A DNA stretch of 64,000 nt, taken from contig NZ_CP137573.1 in the NCBI RefSeq assembly GCF_033343995.1, positions 2,823,001 through 2,887,000 of the forward strand, in the 5' to 3' direction. The position numbers and the translations under genes were made by a program. This stretch comes from Streptomyces sp. HUAS YS2 (GTDB lineage Bacteria > Actinomycetota > Actinomycetes > Streptomycetales > Streptomycetaceae). The notes under the pieces were generated by a model. The model searched no databases. It saw only the letters and a list, made by a program, of their open reading frames with translations, and was not told where the DNA came from. Numbering within the stretch: the stretch's first letter is position 1; the number at the start of each line of letters is the position of its first letter. This document shows positions 15,528-23,521 of the stretch, in pieces.

Positions 15528-16374
15528 GGAGCTTCTCCGCCTCGATCAGCAGGTCCTGGTCGACCGGCCCGGGCAGGTACGGGCGCCCCGGCAGCAGGTC
15601 CGCGAGGGCCTCGCGGCCCCGTTCGGAGAGCCAGGTCGCGGCGATCTGCGCGCCGACGAGGCGGACGTCCTCACGGGAGGGCAGCGGCTCGCCCTCGTTC
15701 TCGTACGTCGTGACGGGGCGTCGGGTGATGAACGGGCGGCAGAACTCGAGGTCGAAGGTGCGCTGGCTGTCGACCTCCCAGAGCAGCGGCTCGGCCTGGT
15801 TGCGCCCCTCGGCCGCCTCGATGCCCCACAGGTGCACCCGCGCCCCGTAGCCCTGCGCGGCCTCGACCGCGGAGACGAGGTCCTCGTCGCCGCCGACGAG
15901 CGCGGCGTCGCTGATCGCGCGGTGCCGGGCGAGCGACTCGAGGTCGGTGCGGATGAGGGAGTCGACGCCCTTCTGCTGGTTGTTGGCGTTGAGGTTGCCG
16001 AGGCGGACCTTGACGTCCGGCAGTTCGGCGATGACCTGCTGCTCGGGCGTGTGGATCCGGCGGCGGGCGCCGTCGTACCAGTAGACGCGGAGCAGCCGGC
16101 TGTCCGCGAAGATCGTCCGGGCCCGGTCGATGAAGGCCTCGATGAGCCCCTCGGCGTCGAGGTCGAAGTTGCGGCGGTCCTCGGTGCCCGCCACAAGCAA
16201 CCCGGCCGCAGCATGGACGTAACCCGCGTCGACGAAGATGGCGTGGGTCGAGGGCGTCTTGGCGACCTCGGCCAGCATCCGCCTCAGGAGCTCATTGGTG
16301 TGCTCCAGGCGGGCGCCGAGCTCGCGGATCGGGTCGGGTTCGGAGGGCGTGCCGGTCGCCGGTGCGTCGTTCAT
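15445..16374 (-). CDS. NYN (PIN-like) domain ribonuclease
   Basis: A 309-residue protein with a central NYN domain. Acidic residues expected in a PIN-like metal site are visible in AIFVDAGYVHAAAG, GVDSLIRTDLE and VGGDEDLVSAV. YWYDGARRR is also typical. An N-terminal helix (ELGARLEHTNELLRRMLAEV) may dimerise. It is cytoplasmic. Known NYN proteins act on RNA as endonucleases, so RNA cleavage is inferred. Its 3' end overlaps the hydrolase gene by 83 nt in a convergent arrangement, which could allow antisense transcript interference. Confidence 0.88.
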   Translation of the reverse strand: MNDAPATGTPSEPDPIRELGARLEHTNELLRRMLAEVAKTPSTHAIFVDAGYVHAAAGLLVAGTEDRRNFDLDAEGLIEAFIDRARTIFADSRLLRVYWYDGARRRIHTPEQQVIAELPDVKVRLGNLNANNQQKGVDSLIRTDLESLARHRAISDAALVGGDEDLVSAVEAAQGYGARVHLWGIEAAEGRNQAEPLLWEVDSQRTFDLEFCRPFITRRPVTTYENEGEPLPSREDVRLVGAQIAATWLSERGREALADLLPGRPYLPGPVDQDLLIEAEKLLSRSLRGHAALRRALRDGFWAHLLTQY

Positions 16375-16549
16375 ACCGGCCTCATTCTGCGCTGCCGCAG
16401 CGCCCTGCGCCAGGTCCGCTACCCGTTAGTAGTTAGCCATCCGAAAATTTTCCTTAGCGTAGGGAATGTTTGCAGGATGCATCTCGTTGTGACCGTATGT
16501 AACCCAGTTCTCCTTGTGGAGGATCAACTCGGACGAAGGGAGAAGCCAC

Positions 16550-16702
16550 ATGCGCTTCGAAATCCTGCGACTCGACGACATCGACGGCACGCCTGTCGAC
16601 CGGACCGTCGTGGACGCCGCCTCCGTCAACCGGATCGTGCAGCAGGCCGCGTCGATCGGCCAGCGCATCTGGATCCGCCCGGCCGACACCACGGCCTCGT
16701 AA
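16550..16702 (+). CDS. Conserved 50-residue small protein
   Basis: A 50-residue protein (RFEILRLDDIDGTPVDRTVVD, in part, ending ISIRPADTT-like) with a beta-helix-beta pattern and no membrane segment. ATG at 16550 follows GAAGGGAGAAG at a normal distance; an upstream TTG/ATG frame would only add the leader. The upstream 170 nt are distinctly AT-richer than the surroundings and include a GAAAATTTTC palindrome at 16443-16452. It ends in front of a 21-bp hairpin. I believe it belongs to a small Streptomyces-specific family, but no function is known. Confidence 0.7.
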   Translation: MRFEILRLDDIDGTPVDRTVVDAASVNRIVQQAASIGQRIWIRPADTTAS

Positions 16703-16725
16703 CGCACGCACGCCCACCACGCACC

Positions 16726-16770
16726 GCGCCCCCGCACGGACTCCGGTCTCCGGAATCCGTACGGGGGCGC
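16726..16770. terminator. Bidirectional terminator between small protein gene and marC
   Basis: A 21-bp stem with two mismatches (16726-16746 with 16750-16770) and a TCT loop. It lies between the convergent small-protein gene and marC and could terminate both. Confidence 0.8.
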
Positions 16771-16805
16771 AGTGGTGTGCGGGGTGCGGGGTGCGGCGGC
16801 GGCCG

Positions 16806-17411
16806 TCAGGCCCCCTGGATGACCTGTGTGACGCCGTTGATGATCTGCTGCACGGCGATGGCCGACAGCATCATGCCCGCGAGCCGGGTGACGAGCACGA
16901 CGCCGCCGTCCTTGATGAGGCGGATGATCACCAGCGAGTAGCGCATGGTCAGCCACAGCACGACGTGCATGGCCGCGATGGCGACCCAGACGGAGACCTG
17001 CTCGCCGACCCCGTCCGCGTGCTGCACGGCGAGGATCACCGAGACGATCGCGCCCGGCCCGGCGAGCAGCGGCATGCCGAGCGGTACGAGCGCGACGTTG
17101 ACGTCCTTGGTCTGCTTGGGCTCGTCGGTCTTGCCGGTGAGCAGGTCGAGCGCGATGAGCAGCAGGAGCAGCCCGCCCGCGATCATCAGCGCGGGTACGG
17201 AGACGTGCAGGTACGCCAGGATCTGCTGGCCGAGGATGCCGAAGACGGTGATGACGCCGAACGCGACGGCGACCGCCTGCCAGGCCATCCGCCGCTGCAC
17301 CTTGGCAGGCCGGCCGGAGGTCAGGGCGAGGAAGATGGGCGTGATCCCCGGGGGATCCATGATCACAAAAAGGGTCAGAAACAGCGAGCCGAACACGGCG
17401 ACGTCGAACAC
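16806..17411 (-). CDS. MarC/NAAT family membrane protein
   Basis: A 201-residue integral membrane protein of the MarC family with six hydrophobic segments, starting FGSLFLTLFVIMDPPGITPIF. The MDPPG motif in the first helix and PLLAGPGAI in the middle are characteristic. The open frame runs another 230 codons upstream through a repetitive intergenic region, but that segment is low-complexity and unlike the family; GTG at 17411, preceded by AAGG, gives the normal length. Family members are annotated as multiple-antibiotic-resistance or neutral amino-acid transport proteins, but the transported substrate is uncertain. Confidence 0.9.
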   Translation of the reverse strand: MFDVAVFGSLFLTLFVIMDPPGITPIFLALTSGRPAKVQRRMAWQAVAVAFGVITVFGILGQQILAYLHVSVPALMIAGGLLLLLIALDLLTGKTDEPKQTKDVNVALVPLGMPLLAGPGAIVSVILAVQHADGVGEQVSVWVAIAAMHVVLWLTMRYSLVIIRLIKDGGVVLVTRLAGMMLSAIAVQQIINGVTQVIQGA

Positions 17412-17534
17412 GGTGAGCCTTGCGAAGTGGGGTGTACAGGGGTGATCGGGCGTCCTGGGGGACGCCGGGGGGTGGTTCGGGTGAGGCGACGAGGGGGCGG
17501 CCGGGGCAGGGCGGGCATCGGGTCGAGCGTCCGG

Positions 17535-17885
17535 TCGACCGAACCGGTCCGGGCCGGGCCGGGTCCGAGCCGGTTCCGGTCCGAGCCGGTCCGCACCGAG
17601 CCAGTTCCGGGTCCAGGTCCGAGCCGGGTCCAGGTCCGAGCCGGGTTCAGGTCCGAGCCGAGCCAAGCTGGGTCCGTTCAAGGCCGGGCTGGGTCCAGGT
17701 CCGGTCCGAGCCCGTTCCCGGTCCGAGCCGACCCGGGTCCGTTCCGGGGCCGTTCCGGGGCCGGTCCTGGTCCGTTCCGGGGCCTGGTTCCCGGTCCGAG
17801 CCGAGTCCTTTTCCCCAGGTCCGTTCCGGGTCCGGGTCCGTTCTGGGGCCTGGTCCGTTTCGGGGCCGGTCCCTTCCGGGGTGGG
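17535..17885. repeat. Degenerate GGTCCGAGCC/GGTCCGTTCC minisatellite
   Basis: About 350 bp between the PHP gene and marC consist of imperfect tandem units of roughly 10-13 bp, mainly GGTCCGAGCC, GGTCCGTTCC and GGTCCAGGTCC, with GGGTCC junctions. All frames read as Pro/Arg/Thr/Gly low complexity. It occupies most of the 598-nt gap 17412-18009, upstream of marC on the minus strand. The rest of the gap shows no gene. Confidence 0.85.
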
Positions 17886-18009
17886 CGCCTCGCGGTGGCT
17901 GGGGTCGGTCGGGGCGGTTGTCCGGGGCCCGGGCCGTTGGTCGGGCTGCCTGGGGGCCACCGGGCCTGCGGGCCGCTCGCGACGCCGCGGCCGGAGGCCG
18001 CTCTCGTGG

Positions 18010-18870
18010 CTAGGCGGGTCCTCCCGCGCCGGGGACCGGGAAGGCGCCGGTGGCACGGCGGGTGATCTCGCCGTAGATCTCGGGGTCGGTGGTGAAGTCA
18101 CCGAGGCGGCAGGTCTTGCGGCTGCCGTGGTAGTCGCTGGAGCCCGTCGCGAGCAGGCCCAGTTCGCCGGCCAGGCCGCGCAGCCTCGCGCGCGTCGCCT
18201 CGTCGTGGTCCATGTGGTCGACCTCGATGCCGTCGAGGCCGGCCGCCGCGAGGCGGGCGATCGCCTCCTCCGGCACGACCTCGCCGCGCTTGACGGCGAG
18301 CGGGTGCGCGAAGACGGTCACGCCGCCGGCCGCCTTGACCAGACGGATCGCGTCGAAGGGGTCGAGTTCGTGCTTCTCGACGTACGCCCGACCGCCGTCG
18401 GCCAGCCAGTCGGGCGTGAACGCCCCGGACACGTCCGGTACGACGCCGAGTTCGACGAGTGCCTCCGCGACGTGCGGGCGGCCCACCGAGCCGTCCCCGG
18501 CGATCCGGGCGACCTGCTCCCAGGTGACCGGCACGCCCAGCTCCTGGAGCTTGCCGACCATCGCCTGCGCCCGCGGCACCCGGTCGTCCCGGACCAGCTC
18601 GCGCTCGGCCGCCAGCTCGGGCTCCTCGGGGTCGAAGAGGTACGCCAGCATGTGCAGGCCCACGCCGTCGATCCGGCAGGAGAGCTCCGCACCGGTGACG
18701 AGGGTGAGACCCTCCGGCAGCGCGGCGACGGCCTCGGCGTACCCGCGGGTCGTGTCGTGGTCGGTCAGCGCGACGACGTCCAGACCGGCGGCGGCCGCGT
18801 TGCGGACCAGCTCGGCCGGGGTGTCCGTGCCGTCGGATGCCGTGGAGTGGGTGTGCAGGTCGATGCGCAC
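18010..18870 (-). CDS. PHP-domain phosphoesterase
   Basis: A 286-residue metal-dependent phosphoesterase of the PHP family, cytoplasmic. All metal-binding motifs are present: HTHSTASDG (residues 5-13), LTDHDT (about 39), TGAELSC, FAHP (about 190), and SSDYHG near the C-terminus. Relatives include RNase AM/nano-RNase and 3',5'-nucleotide bisphosphate phosphatases, so a nucleotide phosphatase or 5'-3' exonuclease role is likely. GTG at 18870 begins the protein on the first strand (RIDLHTHS) with GGAG nearby. The longer upstream frame lacks homology. Confidence 0.92.
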   Translation of the reverse strand: MRIDLHTHSTASDGTDTPAELVRNAAAAGLDVVALTDHDTTRGYAEAVAALPEGLTLVTGAELSCRIDGVGLHMLAYLFDPEEPELAAERELVRDDRVPRAQAMVGKLQELGVPVTWEQVARIAGDGSVGRPHVAEALVELGVVPDVSGAFTPDWLADGGRAYVEKHELDPFDAIRLVKAAGGVTVFAHPLAVKRGEVVPEEAIARLAAAGLDGIEVDHMDHDEATRARLRGLAGELGLLATGSSDYHGSRKTCRLGDFTTDPEIYGEITRRATGAFPVPGAGGPA

Positions 18871-19037
18871 GACGCGTGACTCCAGCGGGCTCGGGACGGA
18901 CGAGGGGGACGCTCCAGCATAACGGGCGAAGGGCACATGCCAGGCCCGCCCGGGAGCGCCGCTCCCGGGCCGGTCCGGGCCGGCACAGGCACCGGCCCAC
19001 CTCCGCGCGCCGGCGCGCCGGCGCGCAAAGCGCAGGG

Positions 19038-19682
19038 CTACGACAGCAGCCGCGGCGTCAGCGCCCCGCACGGCAGCAGTTCCACCTCCGCGCCCGCGTC
19101 CCGCAGGTCGGTGAGCACGAGTTCGTCGTACATCAGCAGGCCCGACTGCTCCGGCCAGACGATCGCCCACAGCCACAGCCCGCGCGCCTCCCCGGCGAAC
19201 ACGGCGCGGTCCTGCGGCGCGCCGCTCACGTGCCACAGGGGGGTCGGCCGGCCGGCCGCGAGGACCTTCGCCTGCGGGGGTCCGTCGGCGATGCCGTGCC
19301 CCGGGTCGGGTCCGTCCATCCCGGCGTAGCGCGCACCGAGTCCGACGCCGAGCTCCTCGGCCACCAGCAGCAGCTCGCCGATCCCGCCGAGCGGGCCGGG
19401 CCCCGAACACGCGACGGCCGTGGCACGCCCGCCGCTGCGGTCGTCACCGGCGTACGCGATCCCGGTGAACAACCAGCCGACCGGCAAGGGCCACGGCATC
19501 CAGACCGGCACCTGCGCGCGATGCACCACCACACCCAGGGCTTCGACACTGGGTGGGATCACGGGCTGCAGCGGATGCACGGCACCGTGCACGTCGCACT
19601 GCCAGGAGTCGGCGAAAAGACCGGGCGCCCTGACCCGGCCACCACACTTCGGGCAACTGGGTTCGCCCCTCATAGGGCTCAA
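19038..19682 (-). CDS. DUF6758-type zinc-ribbon protein
   Basis: A 214-residue cytoplasmic protein starting with a zinc-ribbon half CPKCGGRVRAPG and a second ligand region WQCDVHGAVHP, so a zinc knuckle of the type Cys2-Cys/His is likely. The remainder (WPLPVGWLFTGIAYAGD, PLWHVSGAP, LLMYDELVLTDLR) is an actinobacterial domain of unknown function that I match to DUF6758. Two starts are possible: TTG at 19682, with GGGAGG close by, or ATG at 19673 (MRGEPSCPKC). The first has the better ribosome-site spacing. It is followed downstream by the PHP gene and preceded by the SUFU-like gene, all in one direction. Confidence 0.75.
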   Translation of the reverse strand: MSPMRGEPSCPKCGGRVRAPGLFADSWQCDVHGAVHPLQPVIPPSVEALGVVVHRAQVPVWMPWPLPVGWLFTGIAYAGDDRSGGRATAVACSGPGPLGGIGELLLVAEELGVGLGARYAGMDGPDPGHGIADGPPQAKVLAAGRPTPLWHVSGAPQDRAVFAGEARGLWLWAIVWPEQSGLLMYDELVLTDLRDAGAEVELLPCGALTPRLLS

Positions 19683-19800
19683 CGGTCCTCCCCGGTCGGC
19701 GCGACGTCAAGGACGATCACCCGTCCGGAGTGCGGCAATCCGCCGAGTGACGTCAGATCGCTCACTCGTTCGAGGGGGGTGCGTGCGATCGGGGCCTGGG

Positions 19801-20385
19801 TCAGTCCAACGTCACGGACCGCCGCAGGGGGTCGCGCAGGTCCGTGCCGTTCGTCAGCCAGCGCTCCTCGAGCGCCTGCGCCCCGTGCACCCGCTTCCAG
19901 GCCGCCTCGTTGGGCGTCATCGGCAGCAGCGGCAGGAACCGCACCGGGTCCATCGGGTCGTCCAGCTCCAGGTCCTCCACCAGGCCGCCGGACTCGGCGA
20001 CCAGGACCGAGCTGAACGGCGCCCCGGGCCACAGCGGTTCACCGACGTCCAGCGAGGCGCCCGGGGCCACGACCACACCCTCGACCTGGGGCGAGGCCGC
20101 GAGCACCGCCAGCGGCCGGAGCACCTTGTCCGTGTCGGCGAGCCCGCCGCGCACCGTCAGGACCAGCTCCGCGCGCGGACCCTTCACCGGATCGGCGAGC
20201 ATCGCGGTCGGGTCGGCCATCGGCTGCCCGGACATGCCGAGGGTGGCGTACCGGACCAGGTCGCCCGTGCCGAACCGGAGCACCTCGATCCGGTCGGTCC
20301 CGAGGAAGGTCACCGCGGCCCGTGCGTCGGGTTCGCCGAGCGCCGTACGCAGCCGGGCCTCGACCAGAGCAAGAACATCTCCCAT
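19801..20385 (-). CDS. Suppressor-of-fused (SUFU) domain protein
   Basis: A 194-residue protein resembling the bacterial SUFU domain. The C-terminal stretch LPLLPMTPNEAAWKRVHGAQ is the most diagnostic, preceded by FSSVLVAESGG and AELVLTVRGGL strands. ATG at 20385 is chosen over an upstream ATG at 20418 because the domain begins with MGDVLALVEARLR. No signal peptide is present. In bacteria, SUFU-domain proteins are common in immunity or polymorphic-toxin settings, but here it sits in a core region without a visible toxin, so function is unknown. Confidence 0.78.
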   Translation of the reverse strand: MGDVLALVEARLRTALGEPDARAAVTFLGTDRIEVLRFGTGDLVRYATLGMSGQPMADPTAMLADPVKGPRAELVLTVRGGLADTDKVLRPLAVLAASPQVEGVVVAPGASLDVGEPLWPGAPFSSVLVAESGGLVEDLELDDPMDPVRFLPLLPMTPNEAAWKRVHGAQALEERWLTNGTDLRDPLRRSVTLD

Positions 20386-20829
20386 GCGGCGAGCATAAAG
20401 CGCGTAGGGAACGGGCAAAGTAAGGGATTGACCCTCTGTCGGCTGATAGTGTTGGCGGCTGGTCGGGTCTCCCGACCGCGCGTCATCACGTCATCCCCCA
20501 AGGGGGACCGGCCGGAGGAGGTGGGGCTGCGATGGATCGAAGTCGATCGGGCAGTACCAACCGCTCTTCCGCCCTGCCGCACCTCGCCCAGGTGCATCCC
20601 TCCCGCTGACCCTCGTACCGGGTCCTCCGTGGACGCCCGTGCGCCGGGCGCCGGGCACTTCGCGCGACGGAAGAGCACTTCGCCTTTGCCTGTCTGTAGC
20701 GAACGCCGTCACCGCGCCTGAAGCGGTGCCGCCCGCTTTGCGGACGTAGGACGCGACGACGCTCCTCAACGTCCCCATTCCGGGCTGTGCCACGTCTCGC
20801 CGACGGCCTCTCCGTGAAGGAGCATGCCC
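20386..20829 (+). promoter_or_regulatory. Structured leader of corA
   Basis: This 444-nt gap between the SUFU-like gene and corA contains two perfect hairpins, GGTCGGG/CCCGACC (20461-20467 with 20471-20477) and TCCCCC/GGGGGA (20493-20498 with 20501-20506), then a short ORF with a good ribosome site (20532-20609). TTGACC at 20428-20433 could be a -35, but the following TAGTGT is only 13 bp away, so the promoter is unsure. No M-box-like conserved sequence is recognised. Confidence 0.45.
20532..20609 (+). CDS. Possible 25-residue leader peptide upstream of corA
   Basis: A 25-codon ORF beginning MDRSRSGSTNRSS and ending HLAQVHPSR. ATG at 20532 is preceded by GGAGGAGGTGG with about 10 nt spacing, stronger than many real genes here. 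It ends 220 nt before the CorA start. The sequence is Ser/Arg-rich with two prolines. It may be a translated regulatory peptide controlling corA expression or may be chance; no homology is claimed. Confidence 0.4.
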   Translation: MDRSRSGSTNRSSALPHLAQVHPSR

Positions 20830-21969
20830 ATGTCGATGATCCGTGACCTGCGCGCCGCGGTCCGCCCCTCGCTGCGTCCGTCCCTCCGCAAGACGAGCAC
20901 CGCGTACGGCGCCGCAGGCGCCCCGTACGACACCACCCGTGACCCGTCCGCCTCCAGCGCCGTCGTCGACTGCGCCGTCTACCGCGACGGGCGCCGAGTG
21001 GCGGACCACGCCTGCCTGACCCCGCGCGAGGCGATGCGCCGGGTACGTGACGGCGGCGGCTTCGCCTGGATCGGCCTGCACGAGCCGACCGAGGCCGAAT
21101 TCGCCGGTATCGCCGCGGAGTTCGGGCTGCACCCGCTCGCCGTCGAGGACGCCGTCCACGCCCACCAGCGGCCGAAGCTGGAGCGTTACGACGACACCCT
21201 CTTCACCGTCTTCAAGACGATCCACTACGTCGAGCACGCCGAACTCACCGCCACCAGCGAGGTCGTCGAGACCGGCGAGGTGATGTGCTTCACCGGCCAG
21301 GACTTCGTCATCACCGTCCGGCACGGCGGGCAGGGCTCGCTGCGCAACCTGCGCCACCGCATGGAGGGCGAGCCAGAGCTGCTCTCCAAGGGCCCCTCGG
21401 CCGTGCTGCACGCGATCGCCGACCACGTCGTCGACGGCTACATCGCGGTGGCGGACGCGGTCGAGCTCGACATCGACCAGATCGAGATCGACGTCTTCTC
21501 GCCGCCGGCCAAGGGCTCCACGCGCGGCACCGACACCGGCCGGATCTACCAGCTCAAGCGCGAGGTACTGGAGTTCAAGCGGGCCGTCACCCCGCTGCTG
21601 CGCCCGATGCAGTTGCTGAGCGAGCGGCCGATGCGGCTGGTCGACCCGGACATCCAGAAGTACTTCCGGGACGTCGCCGATCACCTCGCGCGCGTCCAGG
21701 AGCAGGTCGTCGGCTTCGACGAGCTCCTGAACTCGATCCTCCAGGCCAACCTGGCGCAGGCGACCGTCACGCAGAACGAGGACATGCGCAAGATCACCTC
21801 ATGGGCGGCCATCATCGCCGTCCCGACGGCGGTCTGCGGCGTGTACGGCATGAACTTCGACCACATGCCCGAGCTGCACTGGAAGTACGGCTACCCGATC
21901 GTGCTCGGCGGCATCGCCGTGATCTGTTTCGCCATCCACCGCACGCTGAAGCGGAACGGCTGGCTGTAG
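20830..21969 (+). CDS. corA: CorA-type magnesium/cobalt transporter
   Basis: A 379-residue inner-membrane divalent-cation channel. The long N-terminal domain (alpha/beta, then helical stalk with ELDIDQIEIDVFSPP) is followed by two C-terminal transmembrane helices (ITSWAAIIAVPTAVCGVYG and YPIVLGGIAVICFAI). The signature selectivity motif GMN is in VYGMNF (about residue 338), and the C-terminus is basic (RTLKRNGWL), all as in CorA pentamers. ATG at 20830 is preferred over ATG at 20824, which would sit one base from AAGGAG. The gene corresponds by neighbourhood to mycobacterial corA (Rv1239c). It has a long upstream leader. Confidence 0.94.
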   Translation: MSMIRDLRAAVRPSLRPSLRKTSTAYGAAGAPYDTTRDPSASSAVVDCAVYRDGRRVADHACLTPREAMRRVRDGGGFAWIGLHEPTEAEFAGIAAEFGLHPLAVEDAVHAHQRPKLERYDDTLFTVFKTIHYVEHAELTATSEVVETGEVMCFTGQDFVITVRHGGQGSLRNLRHRMEGEPELLSKGPSAVLHAIADHVVDGYIAVADAVELDIDQIEIDVFSPPAKGSTRGTDTGRIYQLKREVLEFKRAVTPLLRPMQLLSERPMRLVDPDIQKYFRDVADHLARVQEQVVGFDELLNSILQANLAQATVTQNEDMRKITSWAAIIAVPTAVCGVYGMNFDHMPELHWKYGYPIVLGGIAVICFAIHRTLKRNGWL

Positions 21970-21998
21970 CGGCGCACCGGGTCGATAGGCTTCGCCCC

Positions 21999-22505
21999 AT
22001 GAATGACCAGCTGCTCGGCCCCGCGCTCGTCGAGGAGGCCACCAAGAAGTCCGGCCTCATCTGGGTCCGGGGCACCGGCCCCGCCCGGGCCCTGTGGCAC
22101 GTGTGGCACGACGGCGCCGCGCATGTCGTCGGCGACGGTCCGGGCGAGCAGCCGCTGCCCGGCCTCACGGCCGGTTCGACCGCCGAGGTCACCGTCCGCA
22201 GCAAGGACAAGGGCGGCCGGCTGGTCGCCTGGACGGCGGACGTGACGGAACTGGCCCCGGGCTCGGAGGAGTGGGACGCGGCCGTCGCCGAGCTCAAGGG
22301 CAAGCGGCTGAACGCGCACGACGGCGAGGCGATGCCGGAGCGCTGGGCGCGCGAGTGCCGGGTCGTACGGCTCACCCCGCGCGACGTGATCACCGACCTG
22401 CCGGACGGTTCGCTGGCCGCCGTCCCGCTGCCGACGGCGGTGACCACCCGCCGTCCGGTCCCCGCGGCGCTGCCCCGGCTGCTGCTCAAGCGCCGCAAGC
22501 GCTGA
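21999..22505 (+). CDS. Conserved hypothetical protein
   Basis: A 168-residue soluble protein of mixed alpha/beta character (LIWVRGTGPARALWHVWHDG, given in part; VRSKDKGGRLVAWTADVTEL), ending in a very basic tail RLLLKRRKR. ATG at 21999 has no Shine-Dalgarno sequence; TAGGCT lies a few bases upstream, so it may be leaderless. It begins 29 nt after the CorA stop on the same strand. The pattern of strands recalls FMN-binding split-barrel proteins but I cannot confirm this, and no function is assigned. Confidence 0.68.
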   Translation: MNDQLLGPALVEEATKKSGLIWVRGTGPARALWHVWHDGAAHVVGDGPGEQPLPGLTAGSTAEVTVRSKDKGGRLVAWTADVTELAPGSEEWDAAVAELKGKRLNAHDGEAMPERWARECRVVRLTPRDVITDLPDGSLAAVPLPTAVTTRRPVPAALPRLLLKRRKR

Positions 22506-22541
22506 ACGCGCGCGCCGGCCCCACGCCGGCGCGGCACTTCC

Positions 22542-23309
22542 TCAGGTCTTCGGCAGCTGCTTGCCGTAGTCGACGGTCTGCTCCTTGGCGGGCTCCGTCA
22601 GCGCGAAGTCCTTGTCCCACTCGGAGAGCACCACCACGCCCGCGCCGCCGCCGCGGGCGAACTGCACCGGGAACGGCGTGCCCTCCAGGGAGACGTCGAG
22701 GGTGCCGCCCTCGCCGCCCTGGCCGCCCTTGACCTTGACGGTGCGGACCCCGCCGATGCGGTCCCGGTCGCCCTTGACCACGTCGCCGTGCAGCCCGATC
22801 AGCCCGTCGAGCAGCAGGTCCATGTCGGTGAAGCCGCGCAGCTGCTTGTACGCCGGGTCGCCCTCGGGCACCTTCACGTACTTGTCGTCGAGCTTGTCAG
22901 CGGCCTCCGAGTCCGAGTCGGTGGGGGCGGAGCTCTGCGCGCCGTCCGCCTCCTCGTGCGCCCAGAAGCCCGCGTCGGCCTTCAGGAACAGGGCCTCGCC
23001 GACGCGCAGCAGCTCGAAGGTGCTGTTCTTCGTCGTGACCGAGCCGGCCGCGCCGTCCTCCTTGAGCCGCATGTTCAGCTTGTACGTGCCGCCCTTGCTG
23101 ACCAGCGTCCCGGAGAGGCGTACCGCCTTGGCCGCGTCCGCCGCCGCCTGGGCCTTCTTCTCGATGGCCGTGGCGGAGAGCTTCCCGACGCCGTTGGTGC
23201 CCTCGTCCGGGTCGTCGGCGCAGCCGCCGAGCAGTGCGGTCAGACCGGCACAGAGCACGACGGGGACGGCGGCCCTGCGGGCCCGCGTTGCCAGGGGGAG
23301 AGTGCTCAC
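22542..23309 (-). CDS. LppX/LolA-like lipoprotein
   Basis: A 255-residue secreted lipoprotein. GTG at 23309 opens a signal peptide (basic RARRA, then VPVVLCAGLTALLGGC) with a lipobox LLGGC whose Cys30 would be lipidated. The mature part has repeated beta strands with polar/hydrophobic alternation (VRLSGTLVSKGGTYKLNMRL), as in LolA/LppX-type lipid-carrier folds, and an acidic linker (SAPTDSDSEAADKLDD). AGAGG precedes the start. It faces the MgtE_N/CBS gene divergently. Binding of a hydrophobic ligand is a fold-based guess. Confidence 0.78.
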   Translation of the reverse strand: MSTLPLATRARRAAVPVVLCAGLTALLGGCADDPDEGTNGVGKLSATAIEKKAQAAADAAKAVRLSGTLVSKGGTYKLNMRLKEDGAAGSVTTKNSTFELLRVGEALFLKADAGFWAHEEADGAQSSAPTDSDSEAADKLDDKYVKVPEGDPAYKQLRGFTDMDLLLDGLIGLHGDVVKGDRDRIGGVRTVKVKGGQGGEGGTLDVSLEGTPFPVQFARGGGAGVVVLSEWDKDFALTEPAKEQTVDYGKQLPKT

Positions 23310-23521
23310 CGGCGCACTGCCTCTCGTCTGCCTGTGGAAATGCGTGTGGGGGATGCCCTGTGGGGTGCCTGTGGGGGACGGGCAGACCGCAGCGTACCTG
23401 TGCGGCCGAGGTGTCCCGGCAGGCAGCCGTACGGACTCGTTTCCGGAGCGCCACGGAACGGTACGGGCTAGCCTGAACCAGTCATAAGGCAGCAATCCGT
23501 GACATGGAGGAGGCGCGTGGC

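Noticed and set aside
17535..17885. CRISPR array.
   Set aside because: Units are short, degenerate and contiguous without unique spacers, and no cas genes are present.
16806..18101. An N-terminally extended MarC protein reading through the intergenic repeat.
   Set aside because: The extra 230 residues are repeat-derived Pro/Arg/Thr sequence, and GTG at 17411 gives the normal MarC length and first helix.
20386..20829. An M-box magnesium riboswitch before corA.
   Set aside because: I could not find the conserved M-box core; only generic hairpins and a short ORF are visible.
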